A model generated the notes under the pieces. It did no database searches and was not told the DNA's origin. It saw only the letters and a program-made list of their open reading frames with translations. Source: CAYPHA01 sp964410215 (lineage in GTDB: Bacteria; Calditrichota; Calditrichia; Calditrichales; CAYPHA01). Taken from it: a DNA stretch of 64,000 nt. Shown in pieces: positions 10,326 to 18,207 of the stretch. Location of the stretch: the NCBI GenBank assembly GCA_964410215.1, contig CAYPHA010000011.1, positions 29,071-93,070 on the forward strand, in the 5' to 3' direction. Within the stretch, counting starts at the first letter, position 1; each line of letters opens with the position of its first letter. The translations under genes and the position numbers were made by a program.

Positions 10326-10339
10326 TGTACAGATGTACA
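10326..10339. promoter_or_regulatory. Repeated TGTACA in divergent promoter region
   Basis: TGTACAGATGTACA consists of two palindromic TGTACA hexamers two bases apart, and sits in the non-coding region between the divergent parE and TorD-like genes, next to an A/T-rich run. The symmetry suggests a protein-binding site. No regulator is known from the window and the assignment rests only on position and symmetry. Confidence 0.3.
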
Positions 10340-10489
10340 CTCTATTTTAGAAAAAAATAAGAAGTTTGTCAAGAGTACCGGGTTATAATGATGTGAATCG
10401 AACAATCCGCTGAACAGGTCGAAATTATTGAAATAAGTCGAAAATTGGGCTACCTTTATTTATAAATAAACGATAAAAATGGGTATCAC

Positions 10490-11062
10490 ATGGAGATAAA
10501 TTATTCCGTGCTCAGCCTGGCTTTCCGCTTTTATGCGCGGTCGCTGCAGTTTCCTTTTGATGAACAGACGCATGAATACCAGCACCTTTTCCGGGAAATG
10601 GAAAAGCAGGTCATTACGGATATCGATGAAGAATTCGCGGCAAAAATTCTGGACGTGCTGAACTATTACCAGGGCGAGGAAATGAGCAGCATGCAGGCCG
10701 AATATTCCAGACTCTTTGCCTATTCACAATCAGATATACCTCTGGTGCCCTTATTCAGCAGTCATTATATTTCCCCGGAAAAACGCGATAAACTGGTGGA
10801 CGCACTGATTGACAGCGCTATACCGATTGATGTGACAGATGATGTCGATACCATCCAGAATATTCTTGATTATTTTGCCTATCTCCTGGAAGAGGGATTG
10901 GAACAGGAGATGGATGATTTTTTCTACGATTATATCGATATCATCGTTCCTGCATTCTGTGCAAACCTGTATCAGGGAACAATCATTAATTTTTACAAGG
11001 AAGTCGCTAAAGGTCTGAACAGCATGATACAGGAGTTACGCCCCTCTCAGGCAGAATCCTAA
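10490..11062 (+). CDS. TorD/DmsD/NarJ-like chaperone family protein (putative)
   Basis: A 190-residue, acidic, all-helical-looking soluble protein without signal peptide. The middle reads MQAEYSRLFAYSQSDIPLVP followed by SSHY, which matches the EYxRLF...P..S.Y signature of TorD/DmsD/NarJ chaperones, and the order of the remaining helices (ILDYFAYLLEE, then a C-terminal FYKEVAKGLN segment) also fits. Known members bind twin-arginine leaders or the apo-form of molybdoenzymes. No molybdoenzyme is in the window. Instead the stop is two bases from the start of an Fe-S helicase, implying coupled translation. The family call is from motif reading only; another helical-bundle family is possible. Confidence 0.55.
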   Translation: MEINYSVLSLAFRFYARSLQFPFDEQTHEYQHLFREMEKQVITDIDEEFAAKILDVLNYYQGEEMSSMQAEYSRLFAYSQSDIPLVPLFSSHYISPEKRDKLVDALIDSAIPIDVTDDVDTIQNILDYFAYLLEEGLEQEMDDFFYDYIDIIVPAFCANLYQGTIINFYKEVAKGLNSMIQELRPSQAES

Positions 11063-11064
11063 CC

Positions 11065-13470
11065 ATGGCGATACGGTTCGAAGGACAACATCTTTTTTTG
11101 AATATAAACGACCTGCTCCGGCCTAATGCCCATGCCCGTTTCCTCTCATCGTTCCCGCTGCATAAACGCGGCTACCTTGGCCAGAAAGCCCATCAGCGCC
11201 TGCAGGCCGCCCGGTCTAAAACCTACGGTTTGTTTCACCGTGAATACCACCTGCGCCGTGAATTTGAATTCGACGATTTTGATGTCACCGTCCAGGGGCG
11301 GATCGACGGTATCTACCAGCTGGAAAACCGCATCGAGGTGGAGGAGATTAAATCCGTCCTGCTCAGTCCGAAGGCATTTAAAGAGTTGCGCATGGAAGCC
11401 TTTCCGGGATATACGGACCAGTTGCTCTTTTATGCCTATTTCCTGGAAGAGGAATTTCCGGAAGCTGAACTGTTCACCTTCCTGCTCCTGATCAACCTGA
11501 CCAACGACAAAGAACGTGTATTCAAAGTGGACTACAGGCGGCCGGATGTGGACGCGCTCGTTCGTGAGCGGCTTTCCATGATTATCGATAACAGACTGCG
11601 GCAATTAGGGAAGCTGCAGCTCAGGCAGGTTCACATACGGAACATCGATTTTGCACTCGAAGAACAAAGACCTCAGCAGGAAGAAATGATGGGAGCGGTA
11701 CGCACCTGTTTGTCCGGAAGCCGGCATCTGATGGCTTCGGCGCCGACCGGGACCGGTAAAACCATCGGAGCCCTTTTCCCGGCCGTTGAATATGCCTGGC
11801 TGCAGGATAAAAAGGTGTTTTTTGCCACCCCGAAAACAACACAGCAGATACTGGCGGCTCAAACGGTTCAGCTGCTGCTCAACCGGGGACTGGACGTAAG
11901 CGTTATCATACTCCGGGCGGCAGAGAAAATGTGTGCCAATGATGTTTTCTTCTGTCATGAAACCTATTGTCCGTTTGCCAGGGATTACCGCACACGGCTC
12001 GATGCTTCGGATATTATACCCCTGTTACTGAAAAAGCAATATATGCATCCCGATGACATCTACAGACTCAGCGTGGAAGAAACACTCTGCCCGTTTGAAG
12101 TTTCCCTCGATCTGGCCGTCCGTGCCGATGTCATTATCGGCGATTATAATTATGTCTTTGACCCGGCTGTCCGTTTGAATCGCTTTTTTGCGCGTAAAGA
12201 TTATGCCGACTGGATACTGATCCTGGATGAAGCCCATAACCTGTATGAACGCGGTATGCACTGGCTCTCACCGGAACTGAAACGTACGGATGTTCTCACG
12301 TTGATGAAAGCATTGTTCATGGCAAAAGGCGCTGTTGAGAAGAAGCTGTATGAAGCATTGGAGCAGATCGATCAGGGTATGGAAAAGCTGCAGCAGGAGG
12401 GGGCGCTGGAATATCCGGCGAACCGCTATATGGTGTTCGATCCGGACCTGGAATTCTGGAATGAGGCCTTCCGCGCTTTTGAAACCGTCTTCATTCGTTA
12501 TCTTATCCAGAAGATCAAACGGCAGCGAGTTGTTCCCGATGATCCCATCGAGTCACTGTATTATACGCTTCGCCACCTGATCCATGTGCTTGATTTTCAG
12601 GATCCGTCGTTTGTTGCCTACTATGATGCCGGATCAGGGGGACGGTTGCGTATCCAGTGCTGTGATCCTTCTGCATATCTCAACGAGAGTATTGAACGCT
12701 TTCACTCTGTTGTGGCTATGTCCGCGACCCTGGAGCCTATGGAATACTACCGGGAACTGCTTGGTTTTGATCCTGACAGAACGCAGTATTTGCGGCTGGG
12801 TTCTCCCTTCAAAAATACCATGCGTAAAGCCCTTATCATTCCGGGTATTTCCACAAGGTATAAGGATCGCCTGGTCAGCGCACCTAAAATTGCCGAAACC
12901 ATACGAACCATCGTTCAGATAAAACCAGGAAATTATCTGGTATTTTTTCCCAGCTTCGAATACCTGCAGCAGGTTTACCTGTTTCTTGGAAATGCCGGCA
13001 CGGATGTATTGTTGCAAAAACCGCAGATGAAAGAAGAGCAACGCGCGGAATATATGGAAATGCTTAGAAATGATCCGCGGCCACATCTTCTGATGGGCGT
13101 AACAGGTGGTATCTTTGCCGAAGGAGTGGACTATCCGGCTGAAATGGCCATCGGTGTGATCATCGTGAGTCCGTCCCTGCCGGCTGTCAGTTACGAGCGG
13201 GAATTGTTAAAGCAGTATTTCGATGAAAAGAACGGTTCGGGAATGGCGTATGCTTATATATATCCCGGAATGAACAAAGTCATTCAGGCGGCCGGGCGGT
13301 TGATTCGCACATCGGAGGACCGCGGGATCATGGTCCTGATCGGGGAGCGGTTCACGGAGGAGGTGTTTACGGATCTGTTGCCGGAATACTGGTTCGGGCA
13401 GGCCGGGGATGTGGAAATCACGGATGACTATCAGCGTGCCATCAGGGCGTTCTGGAAAAGGTCGGTTTGA
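11065..13470 (+). CDS. XPD/DinG-type Fe-S helicase with N-terminal RecB-like PD-(D/E)XK nuclease domain
   Basis: An 801-residue superfamily 2 helicase. Residues 1-130 carry every RecB/Cas4-type nuclease motif: His43, Asp81 in GRIDG, Glu94-Ile-Lys96, and Gln119-xxx-Tyr123. Walker A is APTGTGKT (Lys232). Four cysteines, 290, 297, 302 and 342, lie between motifs Ia and II as in the Fe-S domain of XPD and DinG, and motif II is DEAH (388-391). The C-terminus has GGIFAEGVDYP and QAAGRLIRTSEDRG, motifs V and VI. Family knowledge predicts 5'-3' DNA unwinding; with the nuclease it should both unwind and cut, in repair or defence. The preceding chaperone-like gene is two bases away. Confidence 0.88.
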   Translation: MAIRFEGQHLFLNINDLLRPNAHARFLSSFPLHKRGYLGQKAHQRLQAARSKTYGLFHREYHLRREFEFDDFDVTVQGRIDGIYQLENRIEVEEIKSVLLSPKAFKELRMEAFPGYTDQLLFYAYFLEEEFPEAELFTFLLLINLTNDKERVFKVDYRRPDVDALVRERLSMIIDNRLRQLGKLQLRQVHIRNIDFALEEQRPQQEEMMGAVRTCLSGSRHLMASAPTGTGKTIGALFPAVEYAWLQDKKVFFATPKTTQQILAAQTVQLLLNRGLDVSVIILRAAEKMCANDVFFCHETYCPFARDYRTRLDASDIIPLLLKKQYMHPDDIYRLSVEETLCPFEVSLDLAVRADVIIGDYNYVFDPAVRLNRFFARKDYADWILILDEAHNLYERGMHWLSPELKRTDVLTLMKALFMAKGAVEKKLYEALEQIDQGMEKLQQEGALEYPANRYMVFDPDLEFWNEAFRAFETVFIRYLIQKIKRQRVVPDDPIESLYYTLRHLIHVLDFQDPSFVAYYDAGSGGRLRIQCCDPSAYLNESIERFHSVVAMSATLEPMEYYRELLGFDPDRTQYLRLGSPFKNTMRKALIIPGISTRYKDRLVSAPKIAETIRTIVQIKPGNYLVFFPSFEYLQQVYLFLGNAGTDVLLQKPQMKEEQRAEYMEMLRNDPRPHLLMGVTGGIFAEGVDYPAEMAIGVIIVSPSLPAVSYERELLKQYFDEKNGSGMAYAYIYPGMNKVIQAAGRLIRTSEDRGIMVLIGERFTEEVFTDLLPEYWFGQAGDVEITDDYQRAIRAFWKRSV

Positions 13471-13483
13471 AGAGGGAAGAAGA

Positions 13484-13524
13484 CACGGAGAACCACTGAG
13501 AAAACGCAGAGTTCCACAGAGAAT
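13484..13524. repeat. Degenerate roughly 10-base periodic repeat with distant inverted copy
   Basis: After the helicase stop there are four imperfect units on a period of about ten bases: CACGGAGAAC, CACTGAGAAAA, CGCAGAGTTC and CACAGAGAAT. A reverse-complement copy of the first unit, TTCTCCGTG, is at 13610-13618, before the tRNA. No reading frame explains it. Sequences of this style recur between genes in many uncultured bacteria, but I know of no assigned function. The rest of 13525-13696 holds nothing else I can support. Confidence 0.5.
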
Positions 13525-13696
13525 TTATTCATAGATATTTTTTTAGAAATATTAAAGCTTATCTGTTTTCCAGAATCAGCCCATATCCAATAGCCCCAAT
13601 CCTGATATTTTCTCCGTGGCCATCCGTGATCCTCTCCTTAATATTTCCCTGTTTATTGATTTTCAAATTTCTATTATGTAAATTAAAAAACTTTTT

Positions 13697-13780
13697 GCGA
13701 AAGTGGTGGAACTGGTAGACGCGCTAGGTTCAGGGTCTAGTGCCCGCAAGGGCGTGGGGGTTCGACTCCCCCCTTTCGCA
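13697..13780 (+). tRNA. tRNA-Leu (anticodon CAG)
   Basis: Class II tRNA of 84 bases. Acceptor arm GCGAAAG pairs with CTTTCGC, with A as discriminator. The anticodon arm is CTAGG-TTCAGGG-TCTAG, giving anticodon CAG. A variable arm (GCCCGCAAGGGC) and a T arm GTGGGGGTTCGACTCCCCC-like stem are present. The 3' CCA is not encoded and must be added after transcription. Confidence 0.96.
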
Positions 13781-13801
13781 CATTTTTTAAATCTGAATGA
13801 G

Positions 13802-13838
13802 GCCACTTGTGAATTTCATTCTCCAGTGGCTTTTTTTT
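13802..13838 (+). terminator. Rho-independent terminator after tRNA-Leu
   Basis: GCCACT pairs with AGTGGC, with a short internal GAAT/ATTC pairing in the loop, and is followed by eight T residues. It ends the tRNA transcript. The remaining bases up to 14040 show no gene; the kelch gene promoter should lie there. Confidence 0.85.
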
Positions 13839-14063
13839 ATTCCCGCATGATATAGCACGTGCTCAAAATGGCAGTATTACAACTTCCTCAAACGCAGCGT
13901 TTCTTAATCACCATATTTGTGATTTGATACTGTTTTTCTTTAGCCGGAACCTGTTCAGCCTTCTGATTTTCCTCTAATGAATATTTTTATTTGTCCGAAT
14001 ATTTACATTCGAGCGAAATAACGTTTCTATTGCATTTTTTACTTAATTATCCATGGAGGATTC

Positions 14064-15566
14064 ATGAAAAGTTCTTTAAAAAGGCTGTTTACCCCATTCA
14101 TACTTCTGATCGCTTTCCAATTAATAACGGCTCAAACACTGGAACCGACTTATATGGTTGGACCGGAAATGCATGTGGCCAGAATGGGTCACCATAACGT
14201 CGCAACATCAGATGGGCACTATCTTTTGATCGGAGGCCGTGGAACGAATTTTGTCTCGCTGGGGACAAGCGACCTGGTTACCCTTAATCCGGACAGCTGC
14301 ATGGGACATGCTATGAATTATGTCCATGATTTTGCCGCCGTTTGCAAGTTGACGGACGGTCGCCTCCTGATTGCCGGCGGATCGGCAGACCTGGGAGTCG
14401 CTCCGGGTTATAATACGGCCGAAATATATGATCCTGTCTCAAAAAGCTATGGTATTGCTTCCAATTTAAATTATGGACGTATGAACTGTTCGGCAGCCTT
14501 GTTGAACGATAGCACGGTATTGATCGCGGGTGGCTGGTATGATCAGACCAGCGCAACTTACGGAGAAATTTATAATGTTGCAGTGAATCAGTTTACCACG
14601 ACAGGTGCGCTGAATAATCCGCGTTCAAATCCCCTCGTGATTTCAACTTCGGACGGCGGTGCAGTCGTATTAGGTGGCACACCGGCATTCGGTGGCAATA
14701 CTTTTGAGAATGTGGAATATTATGATCCTGAAACCAACACATTCCAGTTACAACAGGATTATCTTTTTGGAGAAGAGGAAACAGGATGGTCCCCTTTCTC
14801 TTATTCCAGTTATAATCGCCAGATGGAAACCCAGAGGCTGACTGACGGCACCTATCTTCTGATGGCATACAAACAGGTAGAATCGGATTATGAGTATACC
14901 CTTTTCTCATTTGACCCGGAAACCTGTCTGTTCAGTAAATGGGGAACGGAACCGGAGCTTCCGACAAGCGCATCACATGCTTACTATGCGCCCATCGTGG
15001 ATAATGAAAAGGCGGTTGCTTATATCCCTGCGGTTAAAAAAGGATCTGATCCGGTAGAGCTAACACTTTTTGCCGTCAATCTGAACGATACATCACTGGT
15101 TATGGTGGAGGAGTATTACCAGTTTCCCGCTAATTATTATCTCGGATATGCCGGATTTCTGCTGTTGTCGGATGGCCGAATACTGGTGAGTGGTGGACAT
15201 GAACAAACCGGATATAATACGAATTTTTCGCCGCATGCACACACGCTTATTATAACGCCCGGTTATACGGTAACGACGATCGATCAACCGGCAGCCCCGA
15301 AGGATTTTGAGTTTGTCCTGGAGAATTATCCAAATCCGTTCAATGCGACCACAACCTTCGCATTCAAGGTGGAAAAAGCCTCTGTACTGCGCTTTGAAAT
15401 TGTAAACAGCGCGGGCCAGATCGTCTATTCAGCAGACCGTCAGTCCTATCCGGCAGGACGTCATGTGCTGAGGTGGGATGCCACTCACCTGCCCAGTGGT
15501 ATCTATTACGCCCGTCTGACCTCTGCTAAGACCGTTTCCACCCGGAAAGTCGCTTTGATTAAATAA
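14064..15566 (+). CDS. Secreted kelch-repeat protein with type IX sorting domain
   Basis: A 500-residue exported protein. Residues 1-23 are a Sec signal peptide (LLIAFQLITAQ). The body carries kelch-like blades with recurring GG-containing strands (YLLIGGRG, RLLIAGGSA, TVLIAGGWYD, AVVLGGTP, RILVSGGHE), predicting a beta-propeller. The last about 80 residues form a type A C-terminal sorting domain, starting at ENYPNPFNATTTF and ending SGIYYARLTSAK...KVALIK. In type IX systems such proteins cross the outer membrane and are released or surface-attached. GGAGG lies seven bases before the ATG. A strong hairpin follows at 15614. Substrate or binding partner cannot be told from sequence. Confidence 0.88.
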   Translation: MKSSLKRLFTPFILLIAFQLITAQTLEPTYMVGPEMHVARMGHHNVATSDGHYLLIGGRGTNFVSLGTSDLVTLNPDSCMGHAMNYVHDFAAVCKLTDGRLLIAGGSADLGVAPGYNTAEIYDPVSKSYGIASNLNYGRMNCSAALLNDSTVLIAGGWYDQTSATYGEIYNVAVNQFTTTGALNNPRSNPLVISTSDGGAVVLGGTPAFGGNTFENVEYYDPETNTFQLQQDYLFGEEETGWSPFSYSSYNRQMETQRLTDGTYLLMAYKQVESDYEYTLFSFDPETCLFSKWGTEPELPTSASHAYYAPIVDNEKAVAYIPAVKKGSDPVELTLFAVNLNDTSLVMVEEYYQFPANYYLGYAGFLLLSDGRILVSGGHEQTGYNTNFSPHAHTLIITPGYTVTTIDQPAAPKDFEFVLENYPNPFNATTTFAFKVEKASVLRFEIVNSAGQIVYSADRQSYPAGRHVLRWDATHLPSGIYYARLTSAKTVSTRKVALIK

Positions 15567-15613
15567 GTTTTCTTTACTGAAGTTTGAATTTCCTATATAT
15601 TGTTTCTGTTGAA

Positions 15614-15652
15614 ATAACGCTGCCTGGTAAAGCAGGCAGCGTTATATTGTTT
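15614..15652 (+). terminator. 13-base-pair hairpin terminator after kelch gene
   Basis: ATAACGCTGCCTG pairs perfectly with CAGGCAGCGTTAT around a six-base loop, followed by a modest ATTGTTTG run. It lies inside the longest possible open frame of the next gene, which argues that that gene starts downstream, at 15683. Confidence 0.75.
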
Positions 15653-15682
15653 GAACCTCAATTTCAGTGCACAAGAACCAGA

Positions 15683-16624
15683 ATGGAAATGGAAACTGCA
15701 GAACTTCAGCAACGGATTACCCGTAATGATATACGGATGGTAGTAACCGATTCAGGCATGGGAGGACTCTCTGTCGCGGCTGACCTGTATGAACGACTGA
15801 AAGAATTCCGTTTTTATAACCATGCGGAACTGATTTACTTCAATGCCCAGCCGCATCTCGATTCCGGTTACAATATGATGGAGGACGAATCGCAGAAGAT
15901 ACGCGTATTCCATAATGCCCTCACCGCGATGCAGCAAACATTACAACCGGATGTGATCCTGATTGCCTGCAACACCCTTTCCGTCCTCTATGATAAAACG
16001 GCATTTTCCCGTAAGACAAATATTCTCGTGCTTGGCATTGTTGAAACGGGCGTTGAGCTGATCTATAATAAATGGAAGCAGAATCCGGAAGCGTTGATTG
16101 CCCTGTTTGCCACGGAAACCACAGTGGAGCAGGGCCTGCACAAAGCGATGTTGATTGAAAAGGGCATTCCGGCCGGACAGATTGTGCTCCAGGCCTGCCC
16201 GGACCTGGCCGGTGCCATCGAACGGGGACCCGAAAGTGCAACGACGACCACAATGATTCAGAAATATGTCGGGGAACTGGCGCGGCAATTGCCCGACGGA
16301 GCGGCTCCGCTGCTGGTCAGCTATAACTGTACGCACTATGGCTATGCGGACACGGTTTTCCGGCAGGCCTTCCGGGAACGGAATATCCGCACAGAAGCTT
16401 TCCTGAATCCCAATCCCCACATGGCCGATGTCCTGCTGCCGGCTGAACGGCGAAACCGGTTCGCAAAGAGCGAGGTCTCCATCCGCGTCGTTTCACAGCC
16501 TGAGATCATACCACAGAAACTGCAGTCAATCTACCATCTCATTCAAATGCAATCACCGGATACGGCAAATGCCTTAAAGGAACACACCTTTGTACCGGAT
16601 TTTTTTGAATGGAATTTTAAGTAA
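15683..16624 (+). CDS. Aspartate/glutamate racemase superfamily protein
   Basis: A 313-residue member of the MurI/Asp-Glu racemase fold. The N-terminal loop VVTDSGMGGLSVAADL corresponds to the DSGVGGLTV of glutamate racemase, and the two catalytic cysteines are present in ACNTLS and YNCTHYG. It is longer than MurI (about 265) and its second motif lacks the usual LGCTHYP context, so activity on D-glutamate for peptidoglycan is plausible but another substrate is possible. The frame extends to 15584, but that stretch contains the strong terminator of the preceding gene; ATG at 15683 (or 15689) is preferred, although no clear ribosome binding site precedes either. The next genes are fumarases, with no obvious link. 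Confidence 0.75.
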   Translation: MEMETAELQQRITRNDIRMVVTDSGMGGLSVAADLYERLKEFRFYNHAELIYFNAQPHLDSGYNMMEDESQKIRVFHNALTAMQQTLQPDVILIACNTLSVLYDKTAFSRKTNILVLGIVETGVELIYNKWKQNPEALIALFATETTVEQGLHKAMLIEKGIPAGQIVLQACPDLAGAIERGPESATTTTMIQKYVGELARQLPDGAAPLLVSYNCTHYGYADTVFRQAFRERNIRTEAFLNPNPHMADVLLPAERRNRFAKSEVSIRVVSQPEIIPQKLQSIYHLIQMQSPDTANALKEHTFVPDFFEWNFK

Positions 16625-16752
16625 AAATGATGACAAACTGAATTTATGTTGTAAACTGCAAAAGTTGCTTTATCCTTTCATTTGAATTCCTTAAATTCTC
16701 CTTATAGAAATGCCTGAAAGTCTTAAATTAAAAGCGGGAAGGAGAACAGCTG

Positions 16753-17619
16753 ATGGCTTTGAAAGAATCCGTTCTGGAATTGCTGCGACGGGCGGCGACT
16801 GACCTGTCGCCGGATGTCGAACAGGTCATCCGGAAGGCCTATGAAAACGAAAAACCGGATACGGCAGCTAAAAACGTGTTCGGTACGATTGTCGAAAACA
16901 TCGAACTGGCCCGGAAACAGAGTACCCCCATCTGCCAGGATACCGGTTCCCTTGTTTTTTATATCGACTACCCGGAAGGGCAGGCCGAAAGACCTTTCCG
17001 TAAAGCGATTGAATGGGCGGCGAAGGAAGCAACCGCCAAACAATACCTGCGTCCAAATGCCGTGGACCCGGTCACATCGAAAAATTCCGGCAACAACCTC
17101 GGCATCAATGCCCCCTATATCCATTTCCATCAATGGGATAAAGATGAAACACGGGTACGCGTTATGCTGAAGGGAGGGGGCAGCGAAAACGTCGGTGCGC
17201 AGTATAAACTACCCCATGCCCCGCTGGGTGCCGGCCGCGACCTGGACGGCGTGCGCAAGGTCATCATCGATGCCGTCGTCAATGCCCAGGGACTCGGTTG
17301 CGCGCCCGGTATCATCGGCGTCGGTATCGGCGGCGGTCGTGATACGTCATTTACCCTTTCCAAGGAACAGTTCTTCCGCAAAGTCGGTCAGCGGAGTGAA
17401 AATAAAGAACTGGCCGAACTGGAGGTATCCCTGCTGAAGGATCTCAACAAACTGGATATCGGTCCGATGGGTTTCGGCGGAAACACGACCGTTCTCGAGG
17501 TCTTCATCGGATCGCAGGATCGTCATCCGGCAACCTTCTTTGTTTCCATATCTTATACCTGCTGGGCCTACCGGAGAAAAATGATGACCATTAAAAATGG
17601 TGAGGTGAAGTATGATTAA
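16753..17619 (+). CDS. Class I fumarate hydratase, alpha subunit (N-terminal domain)
   Basis: Larger subunit of the two-part, [4Fe-4S]-dependent fumarase that interconverts fumarate and L-malate. The 288 residues show cluster-ligand cysteines in TPICQDTGS, GLGCAPGIIGVGIGGGRD and SYTCWAYRRK, and the family block MGFGGNTTVLEV. A GGAGAA precedes the ATG. It overlaps the beta-subunit gene by eight bases. The same fold is used by L(+)-tartrate dehydratase (TtdA), so substrate cannot be proven from sequence, but the adjoining fumC supports fumarase. Oxygen sensitivity of the cluster is a family property. Confidence 0.92.
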   Translation: MALKESVLELLRRAATDLSPDVEQVIRKAYENEKPDTAAKNVFGTIVENIELARKQSTPICQDTGSLVFYIDYPEGQAERPFRKAIEWAAKEATAKQYLRPNAVDPVTSKNSGNNLGINAPYIHFHQWDKDETRVRVMLKGGGSENVGAQYKLPHAPLGAGRDLDGVRKVIIDAVVNAQGLGCAPGIIGVGIGGGRDTSFTLSKEQFFRKVGQRSENKELAELEVSLLKDLNKLDIGPMGFGGNTTVLEVFIGSQDRHPATFFVSISYTCWAYRRKMMTIKNGEVKYD

Positions 17620-18187
17620 GCTTAAAACACCCATATCAGAAGAAGAAATACGCAGTCTGCATGTCGGTGATACCGTTTACCTTTCAGGCGTTATCGTAAC
17701 GGCCCGGGATGCGGCTCATAAACTGATGATCGAAGAGCGCCCCGATTTTATCCGGGATGTATTGAAAGAATCGGTCATTTATCACTGCGGTCCGGTGGTA
17801 CGGCAGGACGAGGCCGGTAACTGGAGCTTTGTTTCTGCCGGACCGACGACATCGGCACGGGAGGAACCCTACCAGGCGACGGTCATCGAAGAATATAATG
17901 TGCGCGGTGTGATCGGTAAGGGCGGTATGGGACCGAAAACGGCCGAAGGATTAAAGAAATCCGGCGCCGTCTATTTTCATGCCGTCGGTGGTGCCGGTTC
18001 GCTCATCGCCAATGCCGTCAAGAAAGTGCTGACGGTGCATAAACTGGAAGAATTCGGCACACCGGAAGCCTTCTGGGTGATCGAAGTGGAGGATTTTCCA
18101 CTGGTGGTCACCATGGATTCCCACGGCGGAAGCCTGCACAAAGAGGTGCTGGAACGGTCGAAAAAGATCGCAGAAGAATTAATGTAA
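17612..18187 (+). CDS. Class I fumarate hydratase, beta subunit (C-terminal domain)
   Basis: The 191-residue partner of the preceding gene, corresponding to the C-terminal swivelling domain of single-chain FumA. Recognisable blocks are SGVIVTARDAAHKLM, IYHCGPVV, VSAGPTTSAREEPY and the glycine-rich VIGKGGMGPKT. Two-gene class I fumarases of this kind are usual in archaea and many anaerobic bacteria. The start ATG has GAGGTG upstream and lies inside the end of the alpha gene. It is followed after 20 bases by class II fumarase. Confidence 0.92.
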   Translation: MIKLKTPISEEEIRSLHVGDTVYLSGVIVTARDAAHKLMIEERPDFIRDVLKESVIYHCGPVVRQDEAGNWSFVSAGPTTSAREEPYQATVIEEYNVRGVIGKGGMGPKTAEGLKKSGAVYFHAVGGAGSLIANAVKKVLTVHKLEEFGTPEAFWVIEVEDFPLVVTMDSHGGSLHKEVLERSKKIAEELM

Positions 18188-18207
18188 ATATTGGGTGGGA
18201 GTCTCAC

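Noticed and set aside
16625..16752. TTGTAAACTGCAA-like sequence before the fumarases, resembling the regulator palindrome
   Set aside because: The half-sites are three bases apart rather than five, so it does not fit the motif seen at 34639 and 37893.
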